From an uncultured Mediterraneibacter sp. (GTDB lineage Bacteria; Bacillota; Clostridia; Lachnospirales; Lachnospiraceae), in the NCBI GenBank assembly GCA_944377745.1, contig CALWFV010000037.1, forward strand, positions 1-35,410: a stretch of DNA of 35,410 bases, in the 5' to 3' direction. How positions within the stretch are numbered: the stretch's first letter is position 1; each line of letters starts with the position of its first letter. The notes under the pieces were generated by a model. That model was not told the DNA's origin, ran no database searches, and worked only from the letters and a program-made list of their open reading frames with translations. A program made the position numbers and the translations under genes. Below, piece after piece: positions 17,561-25,613 of the stretch.

Positions 17561-20302
17561 CTAGCACATCTGCACAGCGACTCCAAGGATCTCTTTTACT
17601 GTCATCTCCCGGCAGGCGTCGCCGCCCATAGAGCAGATCCCCCATACCGCCGGGGCCTGCTCCATGATATAGGACGCCCCTTTCGGATCATCCAGGATTT
17701 CTTTCATCCGGGTCTCTTCTGTAAACCGGACCAGATAGCTTTTCAACGGCGTATAACTCATCTCATACACGCCTGCCGACAGTTCTGTTTTCTCTCCATC
17801 ATACCGCGGAAGATCCAGCACTGCTCTGCCTCCGAACGGCACCTCGCAATGGATCCGCACCGTTCCGTCCTCCCGGATCTCCCATTCAGATACATATTGT
17901 CCCTGAGGAGAATCATAGGACGCCCGTACATGGCGCATCCCGGCATTGATGCATGGGGCAAAGCATACCTTTCTGTATCCCGGCTCCATGCAGCGGATCC
18001 CGGCCACATCCTCATATAAAAACTGCGCCACACTTCCATAGCTGTAATGATTCAGGCTGTTCATCCCGTTCTCGCTGATCCTGCCGTCAGGCTGTATACT
18101 GTTCCATCGCTCCCAGATCGTCGTCGCCCCCAGGTTCACACAGTAGAGCCATCCCGGGTACTCTTCGTTCAGGAGAAACTGCCATGCCAGGTCCTCCATC
18201 CCGTTTTCACGCAGCGTCTGACAGAGAAGAGGCGCTCCCACAAACCCGCTCTTCAGCTTGAAGTCGTCCTTTTTCAGCCGTTTCCGGAACTGCTCCAGCA
18301 GCTTTTCCTTCTTCCGGTACACCCCGTATCTCAACGCGATCACATAGGCGGTCTGTGTATCCAGAGCAAGTCTTCCCGCCGGTGTAAAATATTCCTCCAG
18401 AACAGCATCATATATATGCTTCATCTGATCACGGTAACCCCGGCTCTGCCGCCGGTATTCCTCACGCTCTTCTTTGGAAATCTCCGGATCCTCCGCCAGG
18501 TACTCTGCCGCTTCGCAGGTCAGTTTTGTGCTCTGATAGTAATAAATGCTGGATATAAAATATTCTTCGGTTCCGCCCTGGCAGGACTGTTCGTCCGGTC
18601 CGTCCAGAGCGAGCCAGTCTCCGAACTGGAAGCCGAAATCCCACAGGTAATGGTTCTCGCCATGCTGTCTGCACTCTGCCGCGACAGAGTCCACCCATTC
18701 TTTCATCATCGGGTACCATTTCCGGAGGATCTGTATATCTCCAAAGACCTGATATAAACGCATGGGAAGGATCGTTGCGATATCACTCCAGACCGCGCTG
18801 GTCATATGGTTTCCTCCGCTGTCCGCCTCCGGGATACAGACCGGGATCCCTCCCTTCATCTCTTCCTGATAATGCCGCAGATCCCGCAGGAACTTTTCGA
18901 AAAATGCCCTCGTATCCATATGGAGGCTGGCAGTCGGCGCAAAGACCTGCGCGTCCCCTGTCCACCCCAGCCGTTCATCTCTCTGGGGACAGTCTGTGGG
19001 CATATCGATAAAATTGGACTTCATTCCCCACAGTGTATTTTCATACAGGCGGTTTACTTTCTCATTGTCGCAGGTAAAATATCCTGTCCGTTCCAGATCC
19101 GAGTAGAGTACGCATCCCGTGAAATCCTCCGGATTCAGTTCTCCTTCCCAGCCGCTCACGCGGACATACCGGAATCCGAAATAGGTAAAGTGGGGCCGCA
19201 CCAGTTCCTCCCGTCCGTCGGAAACATAGACGAACCTTGACTTTGCCGTCCGGTAATTGGCATTATAAAAATTGCCTTCCTGGAGTACCTCTCCGAAATC
19301 CAGGACGACCTTTGTCCCTCTGGGAAGGCTGCTTCTGAACTCCATCCAGCCGGCGAAGTTCTGCCCCATATCAAGCACCGTCTCCCCTGCCGGCGTATGG
19401 ATGACCTCTTTGACAGGGAGCCTCTCTTTTATCAGAACAGGAAGACTGTACCGGTCTGTCAGTCCCTCTTTTGGCATTGACAGGATCTGCGCTTTCCTGA
19501 CCGGATTATCTTTCCCTTCTTTCCACAGGAGTCGGTTTATTGTCTCTCCGTCATAGATGTCACTCTCCCGGATATCGCTGCCCCGGTAGTCCCATGTCTC
19601 ATCTGTCAGGATAACCTGTTCGCTGCCGTCAGCGTACCGGATACGGAGTTCTGCTGTCAGAGCGAAGCGGTCTCCGTAGATTTCCTTCTGGTTCATGGCA
19701 AACCGTCCCTTATACCACCCGTTTCCAAGGAACACTTTCAGCGTATTCTCTTCAGAAAGAAGCTCTGTCACATCATAAGTCATGATCTGCTGCTCATATT
19801 TATAATTGTTATAGTACGGCGCGAGATACTCTTCTCCCGCCTTTCTTCCGTTTACATACGCTTCGAAAAGTCCCAGGCCGCAGATATACAGTTTCGCGTC
19901 TCTTATCTCCTGTTCCCGGACAGAAAATCTTTTCTCATAAACCGGATGGAAGATATCCTCGCTGCGGGTTCCGATCCACTCCGCCTGCCAGGGTTCTCCC
20001 ATCTTTCCCGTGCAGAAATCCATTTCTCCTTCCGCTTGGTCTTCTCTGTCGCCCCATACGGTGATGCACAGATGATAATCTGTCCGCGGCTTCAGTTCAT
20101 ATTCAATCTGTTCTCCCAGAGGATCCCGAACTCCTTCCTTCTCCCAGCAGAGCATTCCCTTTTCAGATGAAAAGAGACGGATCCTGCTCCTTTTCTGCTC
20201 TGTGCTTTCCGTCTGATCCACCTTCCAGCTCACGGCCGGATTCTCCAGATCAAATCCTTCCGGTTTCGCAACTCCGTTTATCCTGATATCTCTGATCCTC
20301 AT
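17561..20302 (-). CDS. Alpha-L-rhamnosidase, GH78 (second gene of the cluster)
   Basis: A 913-residue GH78 enzyme that removes alpha-L-rhamnose, cytoplasmic by absence of a signal peptide. The N-terminal sandwiches carry IRINGVAKPEGFDLENP, ICGLGLFEAYVNGRK, GNGWYKGRF and VLDMGQNFAGW. The catalytic domain carries NTLWGMKSNFIDMPTDCPQ followed by RDERLGWTGDAQVF, the classic signature with the general-acid Glu. TTIWERWNSIQPDGR and LNHYSYGSVAQFLYEDVAGI are the second conserved block. A C-terminal tail of about 50 residues (RMKEILDDPKGASYIMEQAP) extends past the last sandwich, a feature I also associate with some other GH78 proteins. ATG 20302 overlaps the stop of the upstream GH3 in ATGA and is preceded by GGAGGAG, so the two are translationally coupled. 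Confidence 0.95.
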   Translation of the reverse strand: MRIRDIRINGVAKPEGFDLENPAVSWKVDQTESTEQKRSRIRLFSSEKGMLCWEKEGVRDPLGEQIEYELKPRTDYHLCITVWGDREDQAEGEMDFCTGKMGEPWQAEWIGTRSEDIFHPVYEKRFSVREQEIRDAKLYICGLGLFEAYVNGRKAGEEYLAPYYNNYKYEQQIMTYDVTELLSEENTLKVFLGNGWYKGRFAMNQKEIYGDRFALTAELRIRYADGSEQVILTDETWDYRGSDIRESDIYDGETINRLLWKEGKDNPVRKAQILSMPKEGLTDRYSLPVLIKERLPVKEVIHTPAGETVLDMGQNFAGWMEFRSSLPRGTKVVLDFGEVLQEGNFYNANYRTAKSRFVYVSDGREELVRPHFTYFGFRYVRVSGWEGELNPEDFTGCVLYSDLERTGYFTCDNEKVNRLYENTLWGMKSNFIDMPTDCPQRDERLGWTGDAQVFAPTASLHMDTRAFFEKFLRDLRHYQEEMKGGIPVCIPEADSGGNHMTSAVWSDIATILPMRLYQVFGDIQILRKWYPMMKEWVDSVAAECRQHGENHYLWDFGFQFGDWLALDGPDEQSCQGGTEEYFISSIYYYQSTKLTCEAAEYLAEDPEISKEEREEYRRQSRGYRDQMKHIYDAVLEEYFTPAGRLALDTQTAYVIALRYGVYRKKEKLLEQFRKRLKKDDFKLKSGFVGAPLLCQTLRENGMEDLAWQFLLNEEYPGWLYCVNLGATTIWERWNSIQPDGRISENGMNSLNHYSYGSVAQFLYEDVAGIRCMEPGYRKVCFAPCINAGMRHVRASYDSPQGQYVSEWEIREDGTVRIHCEVPFGGRAVLDLPRYDGEKTELSAGVYEMSYTPLKSYLVRFTEETRMKEILDDPKGASYIMEQAPAVWGICSMGGDACREMTVKEILGVAVQMC

Positions 20303-23082
20303 CTTTTCTCCTCCTCCTCTGCATTTCGAAATGCATATAAAATGTTCTTCCCTGCTCTATGCAGGTTCTTCGCCATGACAACTTTAGTCCTCCGGTCCGA
20401 CGCCGCCTTAAGAAGTTCCAGCCGCTTGATGTTTCCTCCCACAAATCCTCCCAGAGAATCCAGAGACAGATCTCCGCCTGCCTCCAGCATCTTTTTCACG
20501 TCCATATGAGGATAGACACAGGCGTCCGTGGATACTACGCCGTGAAATCCCCACTCTCCCCGCAGTACATCTGTGAGAAGCGCGCGGTCCGCGCCGGCCC
20601 AGGCGCTTCCGATATAGTTGAAGGAGGTCATGATACCTGCAGCGCCGCCCTCCTTCACCGCGATCTCAAAGGGCTTCAGATAGATCTCACGCATTGCCTG
20701 CTCGGTACAGTATGTAAGAAGCTGGTTTCTTCCCGCGGATTCCCGCTCGTTCAGCGCGAAATGCTTCAGGAAGCAGACAATGCCTTCTTTCCCGGCCCCC
20801 CGCACCGTTGCTGCGGCGATCTTTCCCGAGAGCAGTCCGTCCTCCGAATAATATTCAAAATTCCGTGCGTTGAAAGGTGTCCTGTGACAGTTCATCGCCG
20901 GGGCATACCACCCGTGATATCCCAGGGAGCGTGCTTCTTTTCCCGCCGCTTCTCCCAGTTGTTCCGCCACGGCCTCATCCCATGTGGATGCCGCAATCAC
21001 CGGAGAGGGGTATCCGGTTCCTTCCCCCGCATTGCTCATAACGATCCCGGAAAACAGAGTGGAACAGATTCCCGTGGAGCCGTCCGGGATCAGGCGCTTC
21101 GGAATCCCCAGGCGCCGGATTCCCTCCGTATGCCATGCTCCGTTTCCGCACAGGCTGCAGAGTTCCCCCACAGTGAGCTGACTGACGAAAGCATCCCATT
21201 TCGGATCGTCAAACCGGACATCTTTCATGTCATCCCACAGGATCTTTGCCGGATATTTCACGCCGGAGGCAGGGGTATCCGCATCCGTATATACCAGTTC
21301 TCCGTCCCCTTTTACAGGACGCTCCAGCTCTTCCAGTGTTTCCGGAGATGCATGAAGGAAAGAACTGTCCGGTCCCGTAAACGCATTGGAATCTTTCTCC
21401 CACCTCCTCGTCAGGATCTTCCCGTACGGTCTTGCGCTGTCAAACCGCGCTTCCGCTTCCACCCGGTCCGTCTTCCGTTTTCCATCCCTGTCCTCCCGAT
21501 ATACGATATCCTCTTTTGCATTCCACTTTACACTCTCGATCTGTTCATGGGCATTTTTCATCAGACAGATCTCATAAATTCCTTTTTCCAGCACATATGC
21601 CTTCTCCTCCCTGTCATCGAATGAGGCAAGGTCCTCCGCAGGGATACGGAACGTATGCTCTTCTCCTTCCCCCGGAGCCAGAATATCCGTCTTCGCAAAC
21701 GCAGTGAGACTGAATGCTTTCTCGATCTTTCCCGTATACGGTGGATCCACATAGATCTGGATCACCTCTCTGCCGGGCCGGTCTCCTGTATTCTCTACCC
21801 GTACTTTCAGGATCAGTTCATCCCCTTCCTGACAGAAACCGGTGATCTGCTGCCGGAATGAGGTATAACTGAGCCCATATCCGAAGGGAAAAAGGACCTC
21901 ATCTTCATACCGGTAGTCCGGGTCAGTCCGATATCTCGTCTCAAAATAACGATATCCCACATAGACACCCTCTTCGTAGTGGATCACATACCCCTGATTT
22001 TCCTTATAGTTATCCAGATGCCAGCTCTTCTCGTTCCAGTCTCCGCTGTCCTTTAATATCTGGAAATTATTGCACGCAGGCGCCGCCATATGATCCTTTG
22101 TCCATGTATCCGCAAGCCGTCCGGAAGGGTTCACCTCTCCGCTCAGGATCCTTGCCAGAGCGCAGGTTCCCGCAGTCCCGGGCAGTCCCATCCACAGTAC
22201 ACTTTTTACGGACGGATATTCATCCAGGCAGCCAAGTTCCAGCGGGTTTGCTGTGTTAAGGATCAGGATGACCTTATCAAAGTATCTGCTTACTTCAGTC
22301 AGCAGTTTCCGCTCGCCTTCATTTAGCTGCAGCTCTCCCGGGCGAAGCTCAAACCCTTCCGCACCGCCTCTTCCCAGCACAACAACCGCGTATTCCGAGA
22401 ACTCCCGGGCATGTTCCAGTATATTTTTTCCATCGCCGTAAAGCGTATCCGTTGTGAGATACTCTGAAGGCATCTCCCGGAGCATCAATTCCGGACGTTT
22501 CCCAAGGAACTCCGCTCCGCCGCGGTTGATCTTTACCTTTGCCGCGGACTGTCCGCTTTTTTCGATGGATGGCTTTCCCTTCTGAATATAATTCAGATAG
22601 AGATGGAGCAGATCCCGGTTGACCTCAAACCGTCCGTCACTCTCCAGTGCCTCTGTAACAGAGGTACACCTGGAAATATCACTTGCCGCTGACCCGCTTC
22701 CGTTATAGAATGTCTGGATGCAGCATCTTCCAAACAGATTGATCCTTACAGGCTTTTTTACTTTCCCCGCCTTTTTCGTTTCAATCGGAAGGAGTCCATC
22801 CTCATTTTTCAGGAGAACGATTCCTTCCTCAGAAATCTTCTGAGCCGCGTTTCTACCCTCTTCCCGAGCACTTTTTACGTCTTCCGTCTCTTTTCTGTGC
22901 TTTGAGATCTGCCACGCAGGAAGCCTCAGTACAAAACAGAAAAAATAGAGCGGGATACTTAAAAGCAGAGCTGCCAGCACTGCTCCTACCGCGGAAAGTC
23001 CGGCAGCGATCAGAATTGGCAGACACAGGACAAACAGACCCAGGAACAACAGATTTCTCGGTTTAAAATGACGCCTTTTCAT
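20299..23082 (-). CDS. Circularly permuted GH3 glycosidase with an N-terminal membrane hairpin
   Basis: This is a beta-glycosidase of GH3 whose domains are in reversed order, 927 residues. Two membrane segments come first (~11-29 and ~31-52), after a basic MKRRHFKPR. By the positive-inside rule (KHRK after helix 2) the rest stays in the cytoplasm. Next comes the GH3 C-terminal sandwich (EEGIVLLKNEDGLLPI, ~83-350, with acid/base candidate Glu in GRGGAEGFE). The fibronectin-like domain follows (LFPFGYGLSYTSF, VENTGDRPGREVIQIYV). The TIM barrel is last (IRRLGIPKRLIPDGSTG, NARNFEYYSEDG, LKHFALNERE). The nucleophile is Asp853 in GVVSTDAC instead of the usual VSDW. Permuted GH3 enzymes are known from rumen Firmicutes. 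GAGGAG precedes ATG 23082. As first gene behind the divergent promoter region, it heads the operon. Confidence 0.92.
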   Translation of the reverse strand: MKRRHFKPRNLLFLGLFVLCLPILIAAGLSAVGAVLAALLLSIPLYFFCFVLRLPAWQISKHRKETEDVKSAREEGRNAAQKISEEGIVLLKNEDGLLPIETKKAGKVKKPVRINLFGRCCIQTFYNGSGSAASDISRCTSVTEALESDGRFEVNRDLLHLYLNYIQKGKPSIEKSGQSAAKVKINRGGAEFLGKRPELMLREMPSEYLTTDTLYGDGKNILEHAREFSEYAVVVLGRGGAEGFELRPGELQLNEGERKLLTEVSRYFDKVILILNTANPLELGCLDEYPSVKSVLWMGLPGTAGTCALARILSGEVNPSGRLADTWTKDHMAAPACNNFQILKDSGDWNEKSWHLDNYKENQGYVIHYEEGVYVGYRYFETRYRTDPDYRYEDEVLFPFGYGLSYTSFRQQITGFCQEGDELILKVRVENTGDRPGREVIQIYVDPPYTGKIEKAFSLTAFAKTDILAPGEGEEHTFRIPAEDLASFDDREEKAYVLEKGIYEICLMKNAHEQIESVKWNAKEDIVYREDRDGKRKTDRVEAEARFDSARPYGKILTRRWEKDSNAFTGPDSSFLHASPETLEELERPVKGDGELVYTDADTPASGVKYPAKILWDDMKDVRFDDPKWDAFVSQLTVGELCSLCGNGAWHTEGIRRLGIPKRLIPDGSTGICSTLFSGIVMSNAGEGTGYPSPVIAASTWDEAVAEQLGEAAGKEARSLGYHGWYAPAMNCHRTPFNARNFEYYSEDGLLSGKIAAATVRGAGKEGIVCFLKHFALNERESAGRNQLLTYCTEQAMREIYLKPFEIAVKEGGAAGIMTSFNYIGSAWAGADRALLTDVLRGEWGFHGVVSTDACVYPHMDVKKMLEAGGDLSLDSLGGFVGGNIKRLELLKAASDRRTKVVMAKNLHRAGKNILYAFRNAEEEEKR

Positions 23083-23121
23083 AGTTCTCTCCTCTTCTCT
23101 CTGATAAATATCTTTGCCTGC

Positions 23122-23127
23122 ATTATA
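23122..23127 (-). promoter_or_regulatory. -10 element of the glycosidase operon
   Basis: TATAAT (minus strand, 23127-23122) lies about 40 bases upstream of ATG 23082. No recognisable -35 is found 16-18 bases upstream, where the sequence is G-rich. A promoter that needs an activator, such as the divergent AraC protein, fits this. Confidence 0.55.
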
Positions 23128-23147
23128 GTGGCAATCCCGCCTCCTCC

Positions 23148-23158
23148 GTTATCGTATA
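23148..23158. promoter_or_regulatory. Candidate regulator site upstream of the operon (GTTATCGTATA)
   Basis: GTTATCGTATA lies about 21 bases upstream of the operon -10, where an AraC activator often binds. A near copy occurs before GH2 at 11333-11344. Farther upstream, TTTTATCT occurs twice with a 10-base period (23167-23174 and 23177-23184), so one face of the helix carries the repeat. Confidence 0.4.
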
Positions 23159-23230
23159 TTCGCTCTTTTTATCTCATTTTATCTTTTTATTACTTTTTCT
23201 CTAATTTCTGATAAAAAAAGCTAAATGTTG

Positions 23231-23259
23231 TTGGATTTTTTCTGACTATACGCTAATAT
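23231..23259 (+). promoter_or_regulatory. Candidate promoter of the small protein and AraC regulator
   Basis: TTGGAT (23231-23236) and TAATAT (23254-23259) have a 17-base spacer and lie 32 bases before ATG 23292. The surrounding 209-bp gap is shared with the divergent glycosidase operon and contains no gene. Confidence 0.5.
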
Positions 23260-23291
23260 AAAGGTAGTTGATTTGAGAAAGGGGTTAAGCA

Positions 23292-23522
23292 ATGAAACTG
23301 AAAAAAGAAATTTCTCTGACTTCATTTCTCCAGAAAGTAAAGGACTGCCGGGGCGAGGTTACGTTCCAGACCGAGGAAGGGGACAACCTGAACCTGAAAT
23401 CCGTCCTTACCGGCTATATCTTCGTCGCTCTGATGATGAGTCCGGAGGTATTGGAGGAGGGATGGATCACCTGCGAAGAAAAAGAAGATTATGACATCCT
23501 GAATGAATATTTAGTCCCATAA
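23292..23522 (+). CDS. Small conserved-type protein of unknown function (76 residues)
   Basis: The protein is acidic, soluble and has no signal peptide or membrane segment. The central part, VTFQTEEGDNLNLKSVLTGY, followed by a helical end (EEKEDYDILNEYLVP), suggests a small alpha/beta fold. Similar short proteins in Lachnospiraceae are sometimes carried in databases under the misleading name polyA polymerase (recollection, unchecked). I know no function. AAAGGGG stands about 8 bases before the ATG. It is the first gene after the divergent promoter and the AraC regulator follows after 27 bp, so the two are almost certainly cotranscribed. It could be an accessory of the regulator, or a bystander. 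Confidence 0.7.
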   Translation: MKLKKEISLTSFLQKVKDCRGEVTFQTEEGDNLNLKSVLTGYIFVALMMSPEVLEEGWITCEEKEDYDILNEYLVP

Positions 23523-23549
23523 CAGGTTTAAAAAACAGGAGGACCATCT

Positions 23550-24773
23550 ATGGAAATCAGTTTGCAAAATCGAATCACATTTTTCTCTGAACTGCTCACG
23601 TGCAGCCACAATATACTCTACTGGTGCTATGATCCGGAACTGGAGCTTCTCAACGGAGATACTCCCAAGGCTCCTGTTTATGACGCGCTTCTTTCCATTA
23701 ACGGGTGCAAAGACTATCTGAGATCCCGGCTGGAGGAGAACACGAATCCTCTCATCCTTTCTGACACGATGGGACTTATGTGGGCTGCTGTTCCGGAACT
23801 TTCCGGCGGGCAAACGACCAGGATCCATGTCATCGGGCCGGTGTTTATCTCGGACATTTCGGCAAATACGCTGGAAAAACATCTTTCGGAAAAAGGATAC
23901 TCGATCAAAATAAAAAAGACTTTCCTTGAACTTCTGCACGCTCTCCCTGTCCTGTCTGTTACCAGCTTTTTTCAATATGGGCAGATGCTGTATTATACGA
24001 TCAGAGGAGAAAAGATTGCCATGAGCGGGTTTCACTTTCAGCTCCCTTCTCCGGAGCAAAAACCCGGTCATGACATTCCTGTAAAAATGCGCTCCTCAAA
24101 GGAAAGCCACGGAACCTGGGCCGCAGAGCAGGAGTTGTACCGTATGGTAGCCGAAGGGAATACAGACTATCAGGAAGCCTGGGATAAACTTGCCGTTACC
24201 GGCTCCTATCCCATGTTCAGCCTTGGTGATCCGATGCGCCAGATGAAGGACATGGCGCTGACTCTCACAGCCGTCACATGCCGGACCGCCATGTGGGGAG
24301 GACTTACCCCGGAACTGGCTTACACACTGAGCGACTACTATATCCAGGGCATAGAGTCCGCCTCTGCAATACCGGAGATCCAAGAGATCCTTCGTGCCAT
24401 GTTTCAGGATTATGTATCACGGGTACACGATATGAAAAAGAATTCTCATGTCTCCCGGCAGATTCAGGACAGTTGCAACTATATCCAGATCCATTCCGCT
24501 GAAAAGCTGAGCATTGCCGACATTGCTGCTCAGGTCGGATATGCCGAATACTATTTTTCCAAAAAGTTTAAAAAAGAAATGGGGATCAGTGTAAAAGACT
24601 ATATCAAGAAGATAAAAGTAGAACGCGCCAAGATCATCCTGCGTTCTGAAACGATCAGCATCCAGGAGATCAGCGAGGCGTTAAGCTTCGGCACACTGAG
24701 TTATTTTGCCGAGACATTTCACAAATTTACGGGTATGACCCCCGGAGAGTATCGGAGCAAGTTTACAGAATAA
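23550..24773 (+). CDS. AraC-family transcriptional regulator, likely controlling the glycosidase operon
   Basis: The 407-residue protein has a C-terminal AraC/XylS DNA-binding domain (~305-405) with two helix-turn-helix units, LSIADIAAQVGYAEYYFSKK and ISIQEISEALSFGTLSYFAE, ending in TGMTPGEYRSKF. The N-terminal ~290 residues form a sensor region that is not a typical AraC cupin. IGPVFISDIS and the helical stretch QELYRMVAEGNTDYQEAWDKL recall the large-sensor AraC proteins often found next to glycoside genes in Clostridia. Its ligand cannot be read from sequence. AGGAGG lies 8 bases before ATG 23550. Its place, divergent from the GH3-GH78-GPH cluster with both promoters in one 209-bp gap, suggests it activates that operon. 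Confidence 0.9.
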   Translation: MEISLQNRITFFSELLTCSHNILYWCYDPELELLNGDTPKAPVYDALLSINGCKDYLRSRLEENTNPLILSDTMGLMWAAVPELSGGQTTRIHVIGPVFISDISANTLEKHLSEKGYSIKIKKTFLELLHALPVLSVTSFFQYGQMLYYTIRGEKIAMSGFHFQLPSPEQKPGHDIPVKMRSSKESHGTWAAEQELYRMVAEGNTDYQEAWDKLAVTGSYPMFSLGDPMRQMKDMALTLTAVTCRTAMWGGLTPELAYTLSDYYIQGIESASAIPEIQEILRAMFQDYVSRVHDMKKNSHVSRQIQDSCNYIQIHSAEKLSIADIAAQVGYAEYYFSKKFKKEMGISVKDYIKKIKVERAKIILRSETISIQEISEALSFGTLSYFAETFHKFTGMTPGEYRSKFTE

Positions 24774-24777
24774 CGGA

Positions 24778-24845
24778 GGGCTGCCGCACTAAAAATGTGA
24801 TATATGGTGCTCCCACATTTGATGCGGCAGTCCCTTTTCTCCTTT
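24778..24845 (+). terminator. Terminator after the AraC gene
   Basis: GGGCTGCCGCA (24778-24788) pairs with TGCGGCAGTCCC (24823-24834), with one bulge. An inner stem AAATGTG (24793-24799) pairs with CACATTT (24814-24820). CCCTTTTCTCCTTTT follows. It starts right after the AraC stop. The convergent acetyltransferase ends at 24861, so the stem may serve both directions. Confidence 0.8.
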
Positions 24846-24860
24846 TACATCTCCGTTTTC

Positions 24861-25436
24861 TTATCGATCGTAAACCGTATCATCCTCGATCGCCTTTATC
24901 ACCTTTGCCGGGACTCCGCCCACAACGCAGTTGTCGGGTACATCTTTTGTCACGACCGCTCCCGCTGCAACTACCACATTATTCCCGAGCGTCACCCCGG
25001 GCAGGATCGTACAGTTTCCCCCGATCCACACATCGTTTCCGATCCTGACCGGCTTTGCCTGCCCGATGTGCTGCCGACGCTTTCGCGGCGAGAGGGGATG
25101 ATTCACCGTAGTGATCAGTGTGCCGGGACCGATCATCACATGATCCCCGATATAGACCGGTGCAATATCCAGGATCGTCACGTTATAATTTGTAAGGAAA
25201 TCGTCCCCCGCATGTATGTTTTTCCCATTATCACAGTTGAACACCGGCAGCACGGTCGGATATTGTCCCACAGACCCAAACAGCTCCCGGATCGCCGCCT
25301 CACGCGCCTCGTCATCTGTGGTATCTATGGCATTAAGTTTTGCACAGCCCTTTATCGCATGAAGCTTTCTGGAGTTCACCTCCTCATCCCAGAAATCATA
25401 TTCCAGACCTGCGTCAAGTTTTTCTGCTTCTGTCAT
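24861..25436 (-). CDS. Maltose/galactoside-type O-acetyltransferase
   Basis: The 191-residue hexapeptide-repeat acyltransferase of the Maa/LacA group moves acetyl from acetyl-CoA to a sugar hydroxyl. Such proteins form trimers. The N-terminal helical cap (MTEAEKLDAGLEYDF) is the usual Maa-type start. The left-handed beta-helix follows with repeats VYIGDHVMIGPGTLI, VRIGNDVWIGGNCTIL and VTLGNNVVVAAGAVV. The catalytic His lies in TTVNHPLS. The ending VVGGVPAKVIKAI is typical. AAAGGAGAAGG precedes ATG 25436. A possible -10 TATAAT lies at 25483-25478 on the minus strand, without a clear -35. It is divergent from the AraC gene at 25614. Detoxifying unusable sugars is the role often proposed for LacA, so it could serve the neighbouring glycoside locus. 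Confidence 0.93.
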   Translation of the reverse strand: MTEAEKLDAGLEYDFWDEEVNSRKLHAIKGCAKLNAIDTTDDEAREAAIRELFGSVGQYPTVLPVFNCDNGKNIHAGDDFLTNYNVTILDIAPVYIGDHVMIGPGTLITTVNHPLSPRKRRQHIGQAKPVRIGNDVWIGGNCTILPGVTLGNNVVVAAGAVVTKDVPDNCVVGGVPAKVIKAIEDDTVYDR

Positions 25437-25523
25437 CCTGCCTTCTCCTTTCGCTTTCTGATTTTCTATTATCCATTATTATAAAAATACAACGATCTTC
25501 ATCAGTCTTTCAGCGCTAAATCT

Positions 25524-25552
25524 TAACAATAATAGTGGTAAAATATAATATC
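25524..25552 (+). promoter_or_regulatory. Candidate promoter of the second AraC regulator
   Basis: TTAACA (25524-25529) and TAATAT (25547-25552) are 17 bases apart, about 60 bases before ATG 25614. A TATAAT is also readable two bases earlier at 25545, but with a short spacer. Confidence 0.5.
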
Positions 25553-25613
25553 GTATGTTAAGCTGAAAAAGGACCGAAAGGGAATTTCATTAATACAAGG
25601 AGTTGGAAAGAAG

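Noticed and set aside
16086-17645. Longer start for the GPH transporter (position 17645)
   Set aside because: The extra 41 residues overlap the end of GH78, are not hydrophobic or family-like, and a strong GAGGAGG stands before ATG 17522.
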